NCBI GenBank assembly: GCA_000955785.1
Contig: JYOD01000017.1
Span: 228,063 to 292,062 of the forward strand
Reading direction: 5' to 3'
From: Burkholderiaceae bacterium 16
GTDB lineage: Bacteria > Pseudomonadota > Gammaproteobacteria > Burkholderiales > Burkholderiaceae
DNA: 64,000 bases
Shown: positions 53,384 through 62,326 of the stretch, piece after piece
How the letters are laid out: every line of letters starts with the position of its first letter
Numbering within the stretch: position 1 is the first letter of the stretch
Program-made: the position numbers and the translations under genes
Notes under the pieces: model-generated
What the model saw: the letters and a program-made list of their open reading frames with translations, nothing else
Database searches by the model: none
What the model was told of the DNA's origin: nothing

Positions 53384-54367
53384 ATGTCAAGCACTATATT
53401 GCATGAAGCCGGGTTAACGCGGGACGCCCGAGACGCCAAAGACGATGGGGATGCCGATGCCGCGCACGGCAACGGCGCTGGCGTCGAAGCCGGCTCCCAT
53501 GAGAAAAATGCCTTTCTCGTCGTGCTGGGCGAGCGAGTGCGTGAGCTGCGCGCGCGCCGGGGTTTGACGCGCAAGGCCACGGCGCTGGCGGCCGGCGTCT
53601 CGGAGCGGCATCTCGCCAATCTGGAGTACGGCAGCGGCAACGCATCCATCCTGGTGCTGCTGCAGATCGCCTCGGCGTTGCATTGCTCGCTGGCGGAGTT
53701 GCTGGGCGACGTGTCGACCTCTTCGCCGGAATGGCTGCTGATCAGGGAACTGCTCGAACACCGGGACGAAGGCACGCTGCGGCGCGTGCGCATCGCCGTG
53801 GGCGAGATGCTGGGCACCGGCGGCGGCAATGCGGCGCGCAGCCCGCGCGTGGCGCTGATCGGGCTGCGCGGCGCCGGCAAATCCACGCTTGGCGGCATGC
53901 TGGCCGAGGATCTTGGCTTCCCCTTTGTCGAGTTGAGCCGCGAGATAGAGAAGTTTGCCGGCTGCAGCATCTCGGAAATCCAGGGGCTCTATGGCATGAA
54001 CGCCTACCGCCGCTACGAGCGACGCGCCCTGGAGGAGGCCATCCAGATCTATCCGGAGGCAGTGATCGCCACGCCGGGCGGGCTGGTGTCGGACCCGGCG
54101 ACCTTCAACCTGTTGCTGGCCCACTGCACCACGGTGTGGCTGCAGGCTAGCCCGGAAGATCACATGAGCCGCGTGCGCGCGCAGGGGGACTTCCGCCCGA
54201 TGGCGGCCAGCAAGGAGGCGATGGAAGACCTGCGGCACATCCTGGCTGGCCGCGCGGCCTTCTATTCCAAGGCGGATTTCACGGTCGATACCAGCGCGGA
54301 ACCGCTCGAACCCACCTTCCTCGCGCTCCGGGAGCGCGTGCGTTACGCCTTGCAACTGCCGCTCTGA
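53384..54367 (+). CDS. boxR: BoxR, XRE-type regulator with shikimate-kinase-like domain
   Basis: 327 residues. N-terminal 40 residues are Ala/Asp/Gly-rich and poorly ordered, then an XRE HTH (VRELRARRGLTRKATALAAG, VSERHLANLEYGSGN). From about residue 145 a shikimate-kinase-like domain with Walker A GLRGAGKST follows, which in BoxR/BzdR binds benzoyl-CoA rather than shikimate. In Azoarcus BoxR represses the box genes until benzoyl-CoA accumulates. It sits between the two divergent halves of the cluster, and TGCA motifs flank it on both sides. ATG 53384 is the only good start, although an operator-like site overlaps its first codons. Confidence 0.92.
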   Translation: MSSTILHEAGLTRDARDAKDDGDADAAHGNGAGVEAGSHEKNAFLVVLGERVRELRARRGLTRKATALAAGVSERHLANLEYGSGNASILVLLQIASALHCSLAELLGDVSTSSPEWLLIRELLEHRDEGTLRRVRIAVGEMLGTGGGNAARSPRVALIGLRGAGKSTLGGMLAEDLGFPFVELSREIEKFAGCSISEIQGLYGMNAYRRYERRALEEAIQIYPEAVIATPGGLVSDPATFNLLLAHCTTVWLQASPEDHMSRVRAQGDFRPMAASKEAMEDLRHILAGRAAFYSKADFTVDTSAEPLEPTFLALRERVRYALQLPL

Positions 54368-54384
54368 GCCTCTCCGCATGAGGA

Positions 54385-54463
54385 TGCACAATATTGCTTG
54401 ACTGAATTTCAGTGCATGAACTATAGTTCGTTCACTGAATCACGACCCATGCACTATTGTGCT
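54385..54463 (+). promoter_or_regulatory. boxC promoter with TGCA operator sites
   Basis: Promoter TTGACT (54398-54403), 18 bases, TATAGT (54422-54427). TGCA-CAATAT-TGCT (54385-54398) abuts the -35, a single TGCA (54413-54416) lies in the spacer, and TGCA-CTATTG-TGCT (54450-54463) lies about 20 bases past the start. The layout is that of a repressed promoter. Confidence 0.65.
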
Positions 54464-54483
54464 TCATCGCTGAGGAGACACTC

Positions 54484-56142
54484 ATGACTACCGCCCCCCG
54501 CGTCGACTACCAGACCGACCCGTCCCAATACAAGCACCTCAAGCTGACGTTCGACGGTCCCGTTGCGACGCTGGCGGTGGACATCGATGAGAACGCCGGC
54601 CTGCGCCCCGGCTACAAGCTCAAGCTCAACAGCTACGATCTCGGCGTCGACATCGAACTGAACGATGCGGTCAACCGCATCCGCTTCGAGCATCCCGAGG
54701 TACGTACCGTGGTGCTCACCAGCGGCAAGGACAAGGTGTTCTGCTCCGGCGCCAATATCTTCATGCTGGGCGTCAGCAGCCATGCCTGGAAGGTGAACTT
54801 CTGCAAGTTCACCAACGAAACGCGCAACGGGCTGGAGGATTCGTCGAAGCACAGCGGCCTGAAGTTCCTCGCCGCGGTCAACGGCGCCTGCGCGGGTGGC
54901 GGCTATGAACTGGCGCTGGCCTGCGACGAGATCATCCTGGTCGATGACCGCTCCTCCGCCGTGAGCCTGCCCGAAGTGCCGCTGCTGGGCGTGCTGCCGG
55001 GCACCGGCGGCCTGACCCGCGTGACCGACAAGCGCCACGTGCGCCACGACCTCGCCGATATCTTCTGCACCACCACCGAAGGCGTGCGCGGACAGCGCGC
55101 CAAGGACTGGCGCCTGGTGGACGACATCGCCAAGCCCGCCGTGTTCGCGCAGAAAGTGCAGGAACGCGCGCTGGCCCTGGCCGCGCAGAGCGACCGTCCG
55201 GCCGGTGCGCGCGGCGTGGCGCTGACTCCGGTTGCGCGTACGTTGGAAGACGATGCCTTGCGCTACACGCACGTCACCGTGGAGATCGACCGCGCCGGAC
55301 GCAAGGCCACCTTTACCGTCAAGGCGCCGTCGGGCCCGCAACCGCAAAGCGTCAGCGCCATCGCCGAAGCCGGCGCCGCCTGGTATCCGCTGCAACTGTC
55401 GCGCGAACTGGAAGACGCCATCCTGTCGATGCGTACCAACGAGCTCGACATCGGCACCTGGCTGATCAAGACCGAAGGCGATGCCGCCAACGTGCTGGCC
55501 ATGGACGCCACGCTGCTTGCCAACAAGGATCACTGGCTGGTGCGCGAAACCATCGGCCTGCTGCGCCGTACCTTCTCGCGGCTGGATGTGTCATCGCGCA
55601 GCCTGTTCGCGCTGATCGAGCCGGGCTCCTGCTTTGCCGGCACGTTCCTCGAACTGGCGCTGGCCTGCGACCGCAGCTACCACCTGGCGCTGCCGGACGA
55701 CGAAGCTCGTGCCCCGAAGATCACCGTGGCCGAGACCAATTTCGGCTTGTACCCGATGGTGACCGGTCAGAGCCGCCTGGGCCGCCGCTTCTACGACGAA
55801 CAACCGGCGCTGGACGCGGTGCGCGCCAGGGCCGGCCAGCCGCTCGACGCTGACGCTGCGTTCGCGGTCGGCCTCGTCACCGCCAACCCGGACGATATCG
55901 ACTGGACCGACGAAGTGCGCATTGCGCTGGAAGAGCGCGCGTCCATGTCGCCCGATGCGCTCACCGGCATGGAAGCCAACCTGCGCTTCAACGGCCAGGA
56001 GAACATGTTCACCCGCATCTTCGGGCGGCTTACCGCCTGGCAGAACTGGATCTTCCAGCGTCCCAACGCCGTCGGCGAGAAGGGCGCGCTCAAGGTCTAC
56101 GGCAAGGGCGACAAGGCCGCGTTCGACTGGAATCGCGTCTGA
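54484..56142 (+). CDS. boxC: Benzoyl-CoA-dihydrodiol (2,3-epoxide) lyase
   Basis: 552 residues from ATG 54484 (GAGGAG six bases upstream). Two crotonase-like halves: oxyanion-forming segments FCSGANIFMLG and NGACAGGGYELALACDE, and a second half with LIEPGSCFAGTFLELALACD. BoxC hydrolyses 2,3-epoxybenzoyl-CoA to 3,4-didehydroadipyl-CoA semialdehyde and formate. First gene of the plus-strand unit boxC-boxB-boxA. Length agrees with characterised BoxC proteins. Confidence 0.95.
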   Translation: MTTAPRVDYQTDPSQYKHLKLTFDGPVATLAVDIDENAGLRPGYKLKLNSYDLGVDIELNDAVNRIRFEHPEVRTVVLTSGKDKVFCSGANIFMLGVSSHAWKVNFCKFTNETRNGLEDSSKHSGLKFLAAVNGACAGGGYELALACDEIILVDDRSSAVSLPEVPLLGVLPGTGGLTRVTDKRHVRHDLADIFCTTTEGVRGQRAKDWRLVDDIAKPAVFAQKVQERALALAAQSDRPAGARGVALTPVARTLEDDALRYTHVTVEIDRAGRKATFTVKAPSGPQPQSVSAIAEAGAAWYPLQLSRELEDAILSMRTNELDIGTWLIKTEGDAANVLAMDATLLANKDHWLVRETIGLLRRTFSRLDVSSRSLFALIEPGSCFAGTFLELALACDRSYHLALPDDEARAPKITVAETNFGLYPMVTGQSRLGRRFYDEQPALDAVRARAGQPLDADAAFAVGLVTANPDDIDWTDEVRIALEERASMSPDALTGMEANLRFNGQENMFTRIFGRLTAWQNWIFQRPNAVGEKGALKVYGKGDKAAFDWNRV

Positions 56143-56249
56143 CGTTGTTCTTTAGTTAAAGCATCGTCGTGCGGCGCATGTCCGGGTGGAGCGCCGCACC
56201 CGAAATCGAACACGCTCCACCACATGCACAGCCAGCTTCGGAGACCATG

Positions 56250-57677
56250 ATGTCCAGCATCAACTACAGCGACAAGATCCCCAACAACGTCAACCTCAGC
56301 GAAGACCGCACGCTGCAGCGCGCGCTCGAGCAATGGCAGCCCAATTACCTTAGCTGGTGGAATGACATGGGGCCGGATGGCTCGCAGAACTTCGACATCT
56401 ACCTGCGCACCGCCATCAGCGTCGATCCGCAGGGCTGGGCGCACTTCGGCCATGTGAAGATGCCGGACTATCGCTGGGGCATCTTCCTGAACCCCGCCGA
56501 AGCCGATCGCAAGATCCATTTCGGCGACCACAAGGGCGAAGATGCCTGGCAGGATGTGCCCGGCGAATACCGCGCCAACCTGCGCCGCATCATCGTGACC
56601 CAGGGAGATACCGAACCCGCGTCGGTGGAGCAGCAGCGCCACCTCGGCCTGACCGCGCCGAGCATGTACGACCTGCGCAACCTGTTCCAGGTCAACGTGG
56701 AGGAAGGCCGCCACCTGTGGGCAATGGTCTACCTGCTGCACAAATACTTCGGCCGCGACGGCCGCGAAGAGGGCGAAGCGCTGCTGGAGCGCCGCAGCGG
56801 CCAGCAGGACAATCCGCGCATCCTGCAGGCGTTCAATGAAGAGACCCCGGACTGGCTGTCGTTCTTCATGTTCACCTACTTCACCGACCGCGACGGCAAG
56901 TTCCAGCTGTGCGCGCTGGCCGAAAGCTCTTTCGATCCGCTCGCCCGCACCACCAAGTTCATGCTGACCGAGGAAGCGCATCACATGTTCGTCGGCGAGA
57001 GCGGCATATCGCGCGTGATCCAGCGCACTTGCCAGGTGATGAACGAACTGAAGACCGATGATCCCGCCAGGCTGCGCGCCGCCGGCGTGATCGACCTGCC
57101 GACCATCCAGCGCTACCTGAACTTCCACTACAGCGTGACCATCGACCTGTTCGGCGCGGATGAGTCGAGCAATGCCGCCACCTTCTACAGCACCGGCCTC
57201 AAGGGCCGCTACGAGGAAGGCAAGCGCACCGACGATCGCGTGCTCAAGGGCCAGACCTACAAGGTCCTGCAGGCGGTGGGGGGTCAGCTTGTCGAGAAGG
57301 AAGTGCCGATGCTCAACGCGCTCAACGAGGTATTGCGCGACGACTACATCAAGGATAGCGTTGCCGGTGTGGAACGCTGGAACCGGGTCATCGACAAGGC
57401 CGGCATCCCGTTCCGCCTGAAGGTGCCGCACAAGGCCTTCCACCGCAATATCGGCGCGCTTTCCGGCGTGAAGATCGCGCCGGAAGGCCGGGTGATCTCG
57501 GACGCCGAATGGAAGGCGAACGTCGACCAGTGGCTGCCGAGCGAGACCGACCGCGCCTTCGTGGCCAGCCTGATGGGCCGCGTGGTCGAGCCGGGCAAGT
57601 TCGCCGGCTGGATCGCGCCGCCGGTGATGGGCATCAACCGCCAGCCGGTGGATTTCGAGTACGTGCGCTTCAACTGA
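56250..57677 (+). CDS. boxB: Benzoyl-CoA 2,3-epoxidase, diiron subunit
   Basis: 475 residues; ATG 56250 is favoured over 56247 because GGAG is then six bases away. Diiron carboxylate enzyme: two E-E-x-x-H type motifs, [10 protein letters not shown] and [10 protein letters not shown], supply the metal ligands. With electrons from BoxA it inserts one oxygen of O2 into benzoyl-CoA as a 2,3-epoxide. Typical conserved sequence [15 protein letters not shown] at the N-terminus and [18 protein letters not shown] at the end. Starts 107 bases after boxC. Confidence 0.95.
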   Translation: MSSINYSDKIPNNVNLSEDRTLQRALEQWQPNYLSWWNDMGPDGSQNFDIYLRTAISVDPQGWAHFGHVKMPDYRWGIFLNPAEADRKIHFGDHKGEDAWQDVPGEYRANLRRIIVTQGDTEPASVEQQRHLGLTAPSMYDLRNLFQVNVEEGRHLWAMVYLLHKYFGRDGREEGEALLERRSGQQDNPRILQAFNEETPDWLSFFMFTYFTDRDGKFQLCALAESSFDPLARTTKFMLTEEAHHMFVGESGISRVIQRTCQVMNELKTDDPARLRAAGVIDLPTIQRYLNFHYSVTIDLFGADESSNAATFYSTGLKGRYEEGKRTDDRVLKGQTYKVLQAVGGQLVEKEVPMLNALNEVLRDDYIKDSVAGVERWNRVIDKAGIPFRLKVPHKAFHRNIGALSGVKIAPEGRVISDAEWKANVDQWLPSETDRAFVASLMGRVVEPGKFAGWIAPPVMGINRQPVDFEYVRFN

Positions 57678-57778
57678 GCGGCACAAGAGAAAAGAGACAA
57701 GCGACAAGGGCGGGGGCCTGCGGGACCCCACGCCCGAAGGCCCCGGCCACAGGGGCCGCTTCACCCCCGGAGATTGCC

Positions 57779-59059
57779 ATGGACATGTCCGACATCCAGG
57801 TCATCAGGCAGCACCTGATCGACCCCGAGATCTGCATTCGCTGCAATACCTGCGAGGCCACCTGCCCGGTCTCGGCCATCACCCACGATTCGCGCAACTA
57901 TGTGGTCGATGCCGACAAATGCAACTCCTGCATGGCCTGCATCTCGCCGTGCCCGACCGGGTCGATCGACAACTGGCGCACCATGCCGCGCGTCAAGGCG
58001 TACAGCATCACGGAGCAACTTGGCTGGGAGACGCTGCCTGACGAGATGTCAGCCGAGCAACTGGCTGCCGAAGGCGTGGCGGCGGATGCCGAGCCGGTCC
58101 TTGAATCCGCGGCGGTGACGCTGCCTGCCGCCGTCACAGGCGACGGCGTATTCAACAGCGCGCAGTATGGCGCTACCGTGCCGCCGTGGTCCGCCGCGCA
58201 TGCCTATACCAATCTCTACGGCGCCAAGGCCGCGTCCCGTTCGATCACCGCCACCGTCACCGGCAATGCGCGCGTCACCGAAGTCGGCCGCGAGTACGAT
58301 ACGCACCACATCGTGCTGGACTTCGGCACTTCGCCTTTCCCGGTGCTGGAAGGCCAGTCGATCGGCATCGTGCCGCCTGGTGTGGATGCCGGCGGCCGGC
58401 CGCACCATGCGCGGCAGTATTCGCTTGCCAGTCCGCGCAATGGCGAGCGGCCGGGATATAACAATATCTCGCTGACCATCAAGCGAGTGCTGGAGGACCA
58501 CCAGGGCAATCCGGTGCGCGGGGTGGCTTCAAACTATATGTGCGATCTGAAGGTGGGGGACAAGGTGGAGGTGATCGGGCCGTTTGGCGCGAGCTTCCTG
58601 ATGCCGAATCATCCGCGCTCGAATATCGTGATGATTTGCACGGGCACCGGCAGCGCGCCTATGCGGGCCATGACCGAATGGCGCAGGCGGTTGCGCCATT
58701 CCGGAAAGTTCGAGGGGGGCAAGCTGATGCTGTTTTTCGGTGCGCGCACGCAGGAGGAGCTGCCGTACTTCGGACCGCTGCAGAGCCTGCCCAAGGACTT
58801 CATCGACACCAACTTTGCCTTCTCGCGTACACCGGGTCAACCCAAGCGTTATGTGCAGGACGTGATGCGCGAACGCGCCGCCGACCTGGGGCCCTTGCTT
58901 GCCGATCCGAACACCTGTTTTTATGTTTGCGGGCTGAAGAGCATGGAGGAGGGGGTTGTGCTGGCGTTGAAGGATGTGGCGGAACAGGCGGGGTTGTCGT
59001 GGGACACCGTCGGCGCCGCGTTGAAGAAGGATGGGCGGTTGCATCTGGAGACGTATTGA
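57779..59059 (+). CDS. boxA: Benzoyl-CoA 2,3-epoxidase reductase subunit
   Basis: 426 residues from ATG 57779 (GGAG upstream). N-terminal two [4Fe-4S] clusters, [12 protein letters not shown] and [12 protein letters not shown], are followed by a linker and a ferredoxin-NADP reductase domain: FAD segment [17 protein letters not shown] loop [13 protein letters not shown], and [14 protein letters not shown] near the end. It passes electrons from NADPH to BoxB. Third gene of the boxCBA unit, 101 bases after boxB. Confidence 0.95.
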   Translation: MDMSDIQVIRQHLIDPEICIRCNTCEATCPVSAITHDSRNYVVDADKCNSCMACISPCPTGSIDNWRTMPRVKAYSITEQLGWETLPDEMSAEQLAAEGVAADAEPVLESAAVTLPAAVTGDGVFNSAQYGATVPPWSAAHAYTNLYGAKAASRSITATVTGNARVTEVGREYDTHHIVLDFGTSPFPVLEGQSIGIVPPGVDAGGRPHHARQYSLASPRNGERPGYNNISLTIKRVLEDHQGNPVRGVASNYMCDLKVGDKVEVIGPFGASFLMPNHPRSNIVMICTGTGSAPMRAMTEWRRRLRHSGKFEGGKLMLFFGARTQEELPYFGPLQSLPKDFIDTNFAFSRTPGQPKRYVQDVMRERAADLGPLLADPNTCFYVCGLKSMEEGVVLALKDVAEQAGLSWDTVGAALKKDGRLHLETY

Positions 59060-59178
59060 TTTTCGGGGGTGGGCGCCCGCCGGGAACGACGCGCCACACC
59101 CGAACCATGCCTATTGCTCAAAACTCATAACCAGGCGACACAATCACGCCGTTCTCCTGATGCGATCCGGCCTGCGGG

Positions 59179-59646
59179 TCAGACGGCCTGGCGCTTGCGC
59201 CAGGCTTCATACAGGTCCTCGCCTTCATCGCGAACGGGGATGCACTCCAGCGTCATTTCCCGCTCCGCCACCGGCTTTGCCAGTTCGATGTAGCCGCGCT
59301 CGGCCGACAGGTCGTACGGCGCGCCGGCTTCATTGGAGTAGGCGTAGTAGACCTTGCCGACGCCCGCCAGGTACATCGCGGTCAGGCACATCGGGCAGGG
59401 ATAGCCGCTGGCGTACACCGTGCAGCCGGTGAGATCCGGCTTGCCCAGCGCGGCGCCGGCCGCGCGCACGGCTTGCATCTCGGCGTGGGCGGTCGGGTCG
59501 CAGGTGGCATCCACTTCGTTGACCGCCTTTGCAATGACCTCGCCGTTCCTGACCACCACCGCGCCGAAGGGCCAGGTGTTGCGCTCCCGGACATTGCCCA
59601 TGGCCAGGCGGATCGATTCGATGAGGTGTTGTTCTGCTTGTGTCAT
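59179..59646 (-). CDS. guaD: Nucleobase deaminase, probable guanine deaminase
   Basis: 155 residues from ATG 59646 (GGAG seven bases upstream); the extension to 59718 overlaps uraH. Cytidine-deaminase fold with zinc ligands HAEM and PCPMC and the proton-shuttle Glu in HAE. The sequence GAVVVRNGEVIAKAVNEV resembles bacterial GuaD and related deaminases. Guanine deamination gives xanthine, which fits the adjoining hydroxyisourate hydrolase and OHCU decarboxylase genes. Other nucleobases cannot be ruled out. Last gene of a minus-strand unit of four. Confidence 0.82.
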   Translation of the reverse strand: MTQAEQHLIESIRLAMGNVRERNTWPFGAVVVRNGEVIAKAVNEVDATCDPTAHAEMQAVRAAGAALGKPDLTGCTVYASGYPCPMCLTAMYLAGVGKVYYAYSNEAGAPYDLSAERGYIELAKPVAEREMTLECIPVRDEGEDLYEAWRKRQAV

Positions 59647-59678
59647 GCGTGGACTCCGGGGAAAGGTTTCGGGTTGTT

Positions 59679-60014
59679 TCAACTGCCGCGGTAGGTGGAA
59701 AAGCACCACGGCGAGCACAGCAGTGGCACGTGGTAGTGCTGCTTGGCGTCGGCTACCGAGAACCGCACCGGGATCACGTCGGCAAAGGCGTTGGCCGCCT
59801 TGAAATGCGCGCCGACCTGGAAGCGCAGCTCAAACTCGCCGGCACGCGCCTGCGGCGCCGGCAGCATGGGCGCGTCCGTGCGCCCGTCGGCGTTGCTGCG
59901 CGTGCTGTTGAGCAGCGTGGGCGGCGACGTGCCCAGGTCGAAGAGGTCGATCTGTATGCCCGCGATGGGCCTGCCGCTGGCGAGATCGAGTACGTGTGTG
60001 CTGATGCCTGCCAT
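59679..60014 (-). CDS. uraH: 5-Hydroxyisourate hydrolase, cytoplasmic
   Basis: 111 residues, transthyretin-like. Active-site residues His7 (STHVLD), Arg45 (DGRTD), His95 (YHVPLL) and the C-terminal tetrapeptide YRGS are all present. It hydrolyses 5-hydroxyisourate, the product of urate oxidation, to OHCU. No signal peptide, so cytoplasmic, unlike its upstream paralogue, from which it is 64 bases away. Works before UraD, encoded at 63402. Confidence 0.93.
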   Translation of the reverse strand: MAGISTHVLDLASGRPIAGIQIDLFDLGTSPPTLLNSTRSNADGRTDAPMLPAPQARAGEFELRFQVGAHFKAANAFADVIPVRFSVADAKQHYHVPLLCSPWCFSTYRGS

Positions 60015-60078
60015 CTGCTTGCTCCGTAGTTGAGAGAGTCAGTGAGAGTGTTCGTGCCGTTGTCCCGGGCCGTTGTCT

Positions 60079-60627
60079 TCAGCTGCCGCGGTAGTAGGTA
60101 TAGCTCCACGGCCCGAACTGCACCGGCAGGTGGATGCGCTCACGCGTATCCGCGATCTGGAAGCGGATCGGTACCCTGGACAGGAAACCCGGCCGCGGCA
60201 GCTTCGCCTGGCGCATTGCAAAGTAGTCGTCCACGTGCAGCAGGAGTTCGTAGCTGCCGGCGCGGTAGCTGTCGTCGATCAGCAGGGGCTCGTCCGCGCG
60301 GCCGTTTGCGTTGATCGTCAGCGAGCGCAGCAGCGTGGGCTTGCCGTCCTTCAGCACGGAGAAGTCCACGCGCAAGCCGGTGGCGGGCGCGCCATGGTAA
60401 GTGTCGAGCGTATGGATGGTCAGCCGCGGGCTCACGCCATGCAGCACGATCGGGCCTACGTCCTGCGCCGGGGCCGGCGTGCCCGCGGGTGCCTGCGGCG
60501 TTGCCGCCAGGCCGCTTGCAGCCAGCAGCATGCCGCTGCCGAACAAGGCGCTGCCGATGGCGAACTGCCTGCGGGGTTGATCGACGTGTTCGGCAAGCGC
60601 GTTGGAATCGATGCGATGGTCTTTCAT
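60079..60627 (-). CDS. Tat-exported 5-hydroxyisourate hydrolase paralogue
   Basis: 182 residues. Residues 1-45 are a Tat signal (QPRRQFAIGSALFGSG, then a hydrophobic stretch ending LAATP), followed by an Ala/Pro linker and a transthyretin-like domain from about 60. Catalytic positions are kept: His72 (IHTLD), Arg110 (NGRAD), His166 (RIHLPV) and YRGS at 179-182. It is therefore probably an active hydrolase in the periplasm. Its stop codon ends one base from the region used by the MFS gene, so it is transcribed right after the transporter. Periplasmic members are known in enterobacteria. Confidence 0.88.
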   Translation of the reverse strand: MKDHRIDSNALAEHVDQPRRQFAIGSALFGSGMLLAASGLAATPQAPAGTPAPAQDVGPIVLHGVSPRLTIHTLDTYHGAPATGLRVDFSVLKDGKPTLLRSLTINANGRADEPLLIDDSYRAGSYELLLHVDDYFAMRQAKLPRPGFLSRVPIRFQIADTRERIHLPVQFGPWSYTYYRGS

Positions 60628-60628
60628 C

Positions 60629-61987
60629 TCAGGCCTCCTGGGTCTTCCTGGACTTTATGGTTTTTACGGTGGCTGCGATCCCGATGAGCACAAGGATGGC
60701 TGCCAGCAGTTCGATGGCGGCCACCAGGTAAAGCCCCGGTGCAATGCGTCCCGTGGCGTTCTTCACCAGGCCCATCAGGTAGGGCGCGCCGAAGCCCGCG
60801 AGATTGGACACCGAGTTGATCAGCGCCACGCCCACCGCCGCCGCGCCGCCGGCCAGGAAGCGGTTGGGCAGTTGCCAGAACACGGGGATGGCGCTCATGG
60901 TCCCGGCCAGCGCGATGGTCATGGCCAGCAGCGCAAAGACCGGCGAAAGGCTGCCAAAGTCCATCAACAGCGCCAGCGTGCCCATGGCCAGGGCGCCGCA
61001 GATGGCGGGCGCGCTGAAGTGCCACCGCACCTCCTTCCTGCGGTCCGAGTGTGCGCCGTTGGCGATCATGCCGACGGCGCCGCACAGGTAGGCCAGCGCG
61101 GCAATCCAGCCGATGGCGACCGGTGTCGTAAAGCCCACGTCCTTGATGATGGTGGGAATCCAGAACGTCAGGGTCGAGTTCGCGCACAGCAGGCAGAAGA
61201 AGATGGCGATCAGCAGCCAGACCTTGGGATTGCGGAACAGCGTGCGCCAGTCGGTGCCGCGCTCGCCCAGCGCCAGGTTGTCGCGCTCAAGCCCTTCGCG
61301 GATCACGCGCTTTTCTTCCGTGTTGAGCCAGCCGGCCTGCTCCGGCCTGTCAGTCATGTAGAAAAAGGCCACCACGCCGGCCAGCACCGAGGGAATGCCT
61401 TCGAGCACGAACAGCCATTGCCATCCATGCATGCCGTTGACCCCGGCCATCGACGTCATGATCCAGCCCGCGATCGGGCCGCCCAGCACGCCGGCGATCG
61501 CCGATGCCGACATGAAGGTGCCGAATGCCCGCGCGCGGCGCTCGCTCGGATACCAGTAAGTGAGATAGAGGATCACGCCCGGATAGAAGCCTGCCTCGAA
61601 GGCGCCGAGCAGGAAGCGCAGCACATAGAACTGCGTGGGCGTGGTGACCAGCGACTGCAGCATGCAGATCACGCCCCAGCCAATGGTGATGCGCATCACG
61701 GTCTTCTTCGCGCCGATCTTTTGCAGCAGCATGTTCGACGGCACTTCGAACAGGAAGTAGCCCAGGAAGAAAATCCCCGCGCCCAACCCGTAGACCGCCT
61801 CGCTGAAGCGCAGGGCATCCAGCATCTGCAGCTTGGCGAAGCCGATGTTGACGCGATCGAGCCAGGCGAGAATCCACAGCACGCCGAGAAACGGCAACAG
61901 CCGCCACGAAACCTTGCGATAGACGCTGTCCTCCGTGCCGGCCGCGCTGGCGGTGTAAAGGGGGGCGATCTGCTCTGTTGCAGACAT
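60629..61987 (-). CDS. MFS transporter of the purine locus (ACS family)
   Basis: 452 residues from ATG 61987 (AAGGAG five bases upstream); longer frames upstream run through the LysR gene and are spurious. Twelve helices. The N-terminal WRLLPFLGVLWILAWLDRVN and GFAKLQML and the loop-2 motif LLQKIGAKKTV are those of anion:cation symporters. First gene of the unit MFS - exported hydrolase - uraH - guaD, divergent from a LysR regulator. A urate, allantoin or other ureide substrate is plausible from context but not shown by sequence. Confidence 0.85.
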   Translation of the reverse strand: MSATEQIAPLYTASAAGTEDSVYRKVSWRLLPFLGVLWILAWLDRVNIGFAKLQMLDALRFSEAVYGLGAGIFFLGYFLFEVPSNMLLQKIGAKKTVMRITIGWGVICMLQSLVTTPTQFYVLRFLLGAFEAGFYPGVILYLTYWYPSERRARAFGTFMSASAIAGVLGGPIAGWIMTSMAGVNGMHGWQWLFVLEGIPSVLAGVVAFFYMTDRPEQAGWLNTEEKRVIREGLERDNLALGERGTDWRTLFRNPKVWLLIAIFFCLLCANSTLTFWIPTIIKDVGFTTPVAIGWIAALAYLCGAVGMIANGAHSDRRKEVRWHFSAPAICGALAMGTLALLMDFGSLSPVFALLAMTIALAGTMSAIPVFWQLPNRFLAGGAAAVGVALINSVSNLAGFGAPYLMGLVKNATGRIAPGLYLVAAIELLAAILVLIGIAATVKTIKSRKTQEA

Positions 61988-62326
61988 GGTGTCTCCTTGG
62001 TTGAGTCCCGTACATGCGGGCTGCATTTGCTTTGAGGCAGAGTACATGAGCGCGCCGGGCAAAGTTAACCGGGGGCCTGCTATAGAGCGCATATCAGAGT
62101 TGATATCGGCGTCGCATCCGTGTTGATAACCGGGGCGTATGAGACGCCTGAGGCGCAGGCAAGTGTCCGGGTTCGACCGAATCGCGCCTGGCGGTGCATC
62201 GATGGTAGAAGGAGGGGGCGGCGAAGCGCGCCGCGCCAGCCCGGTTTTGTCGGCGGACAATCGCGTGTGGCGCCAGTTGTCGGGCGATCCGGGCCGCCGG
62301 GCATGTCCCGAACAAGGAGTGTTGGA
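61988..62326. other. Divergent intergenic region, MFS / LysR
   Basis: 339 bases. Contains the palindrome 62091-62106. No gene is supported; ORFs on both strands are extensions or shadows of the flanking genes. Confidence 0.45.
62091..62106. promoter_or_regulatory. LysR-type operator candidate
   Basis: ATATCA-GAGT-TGATAT, perfect 6-4-6 inverted repeat with the T-N11-A pattern of LysR sites, 104 bases upstream of the MFS start and about 220 upstream of the LysR start. TATAGC on the minus strand at 62078-62083 could be the MFS -10 element. Confidence 0.5.
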
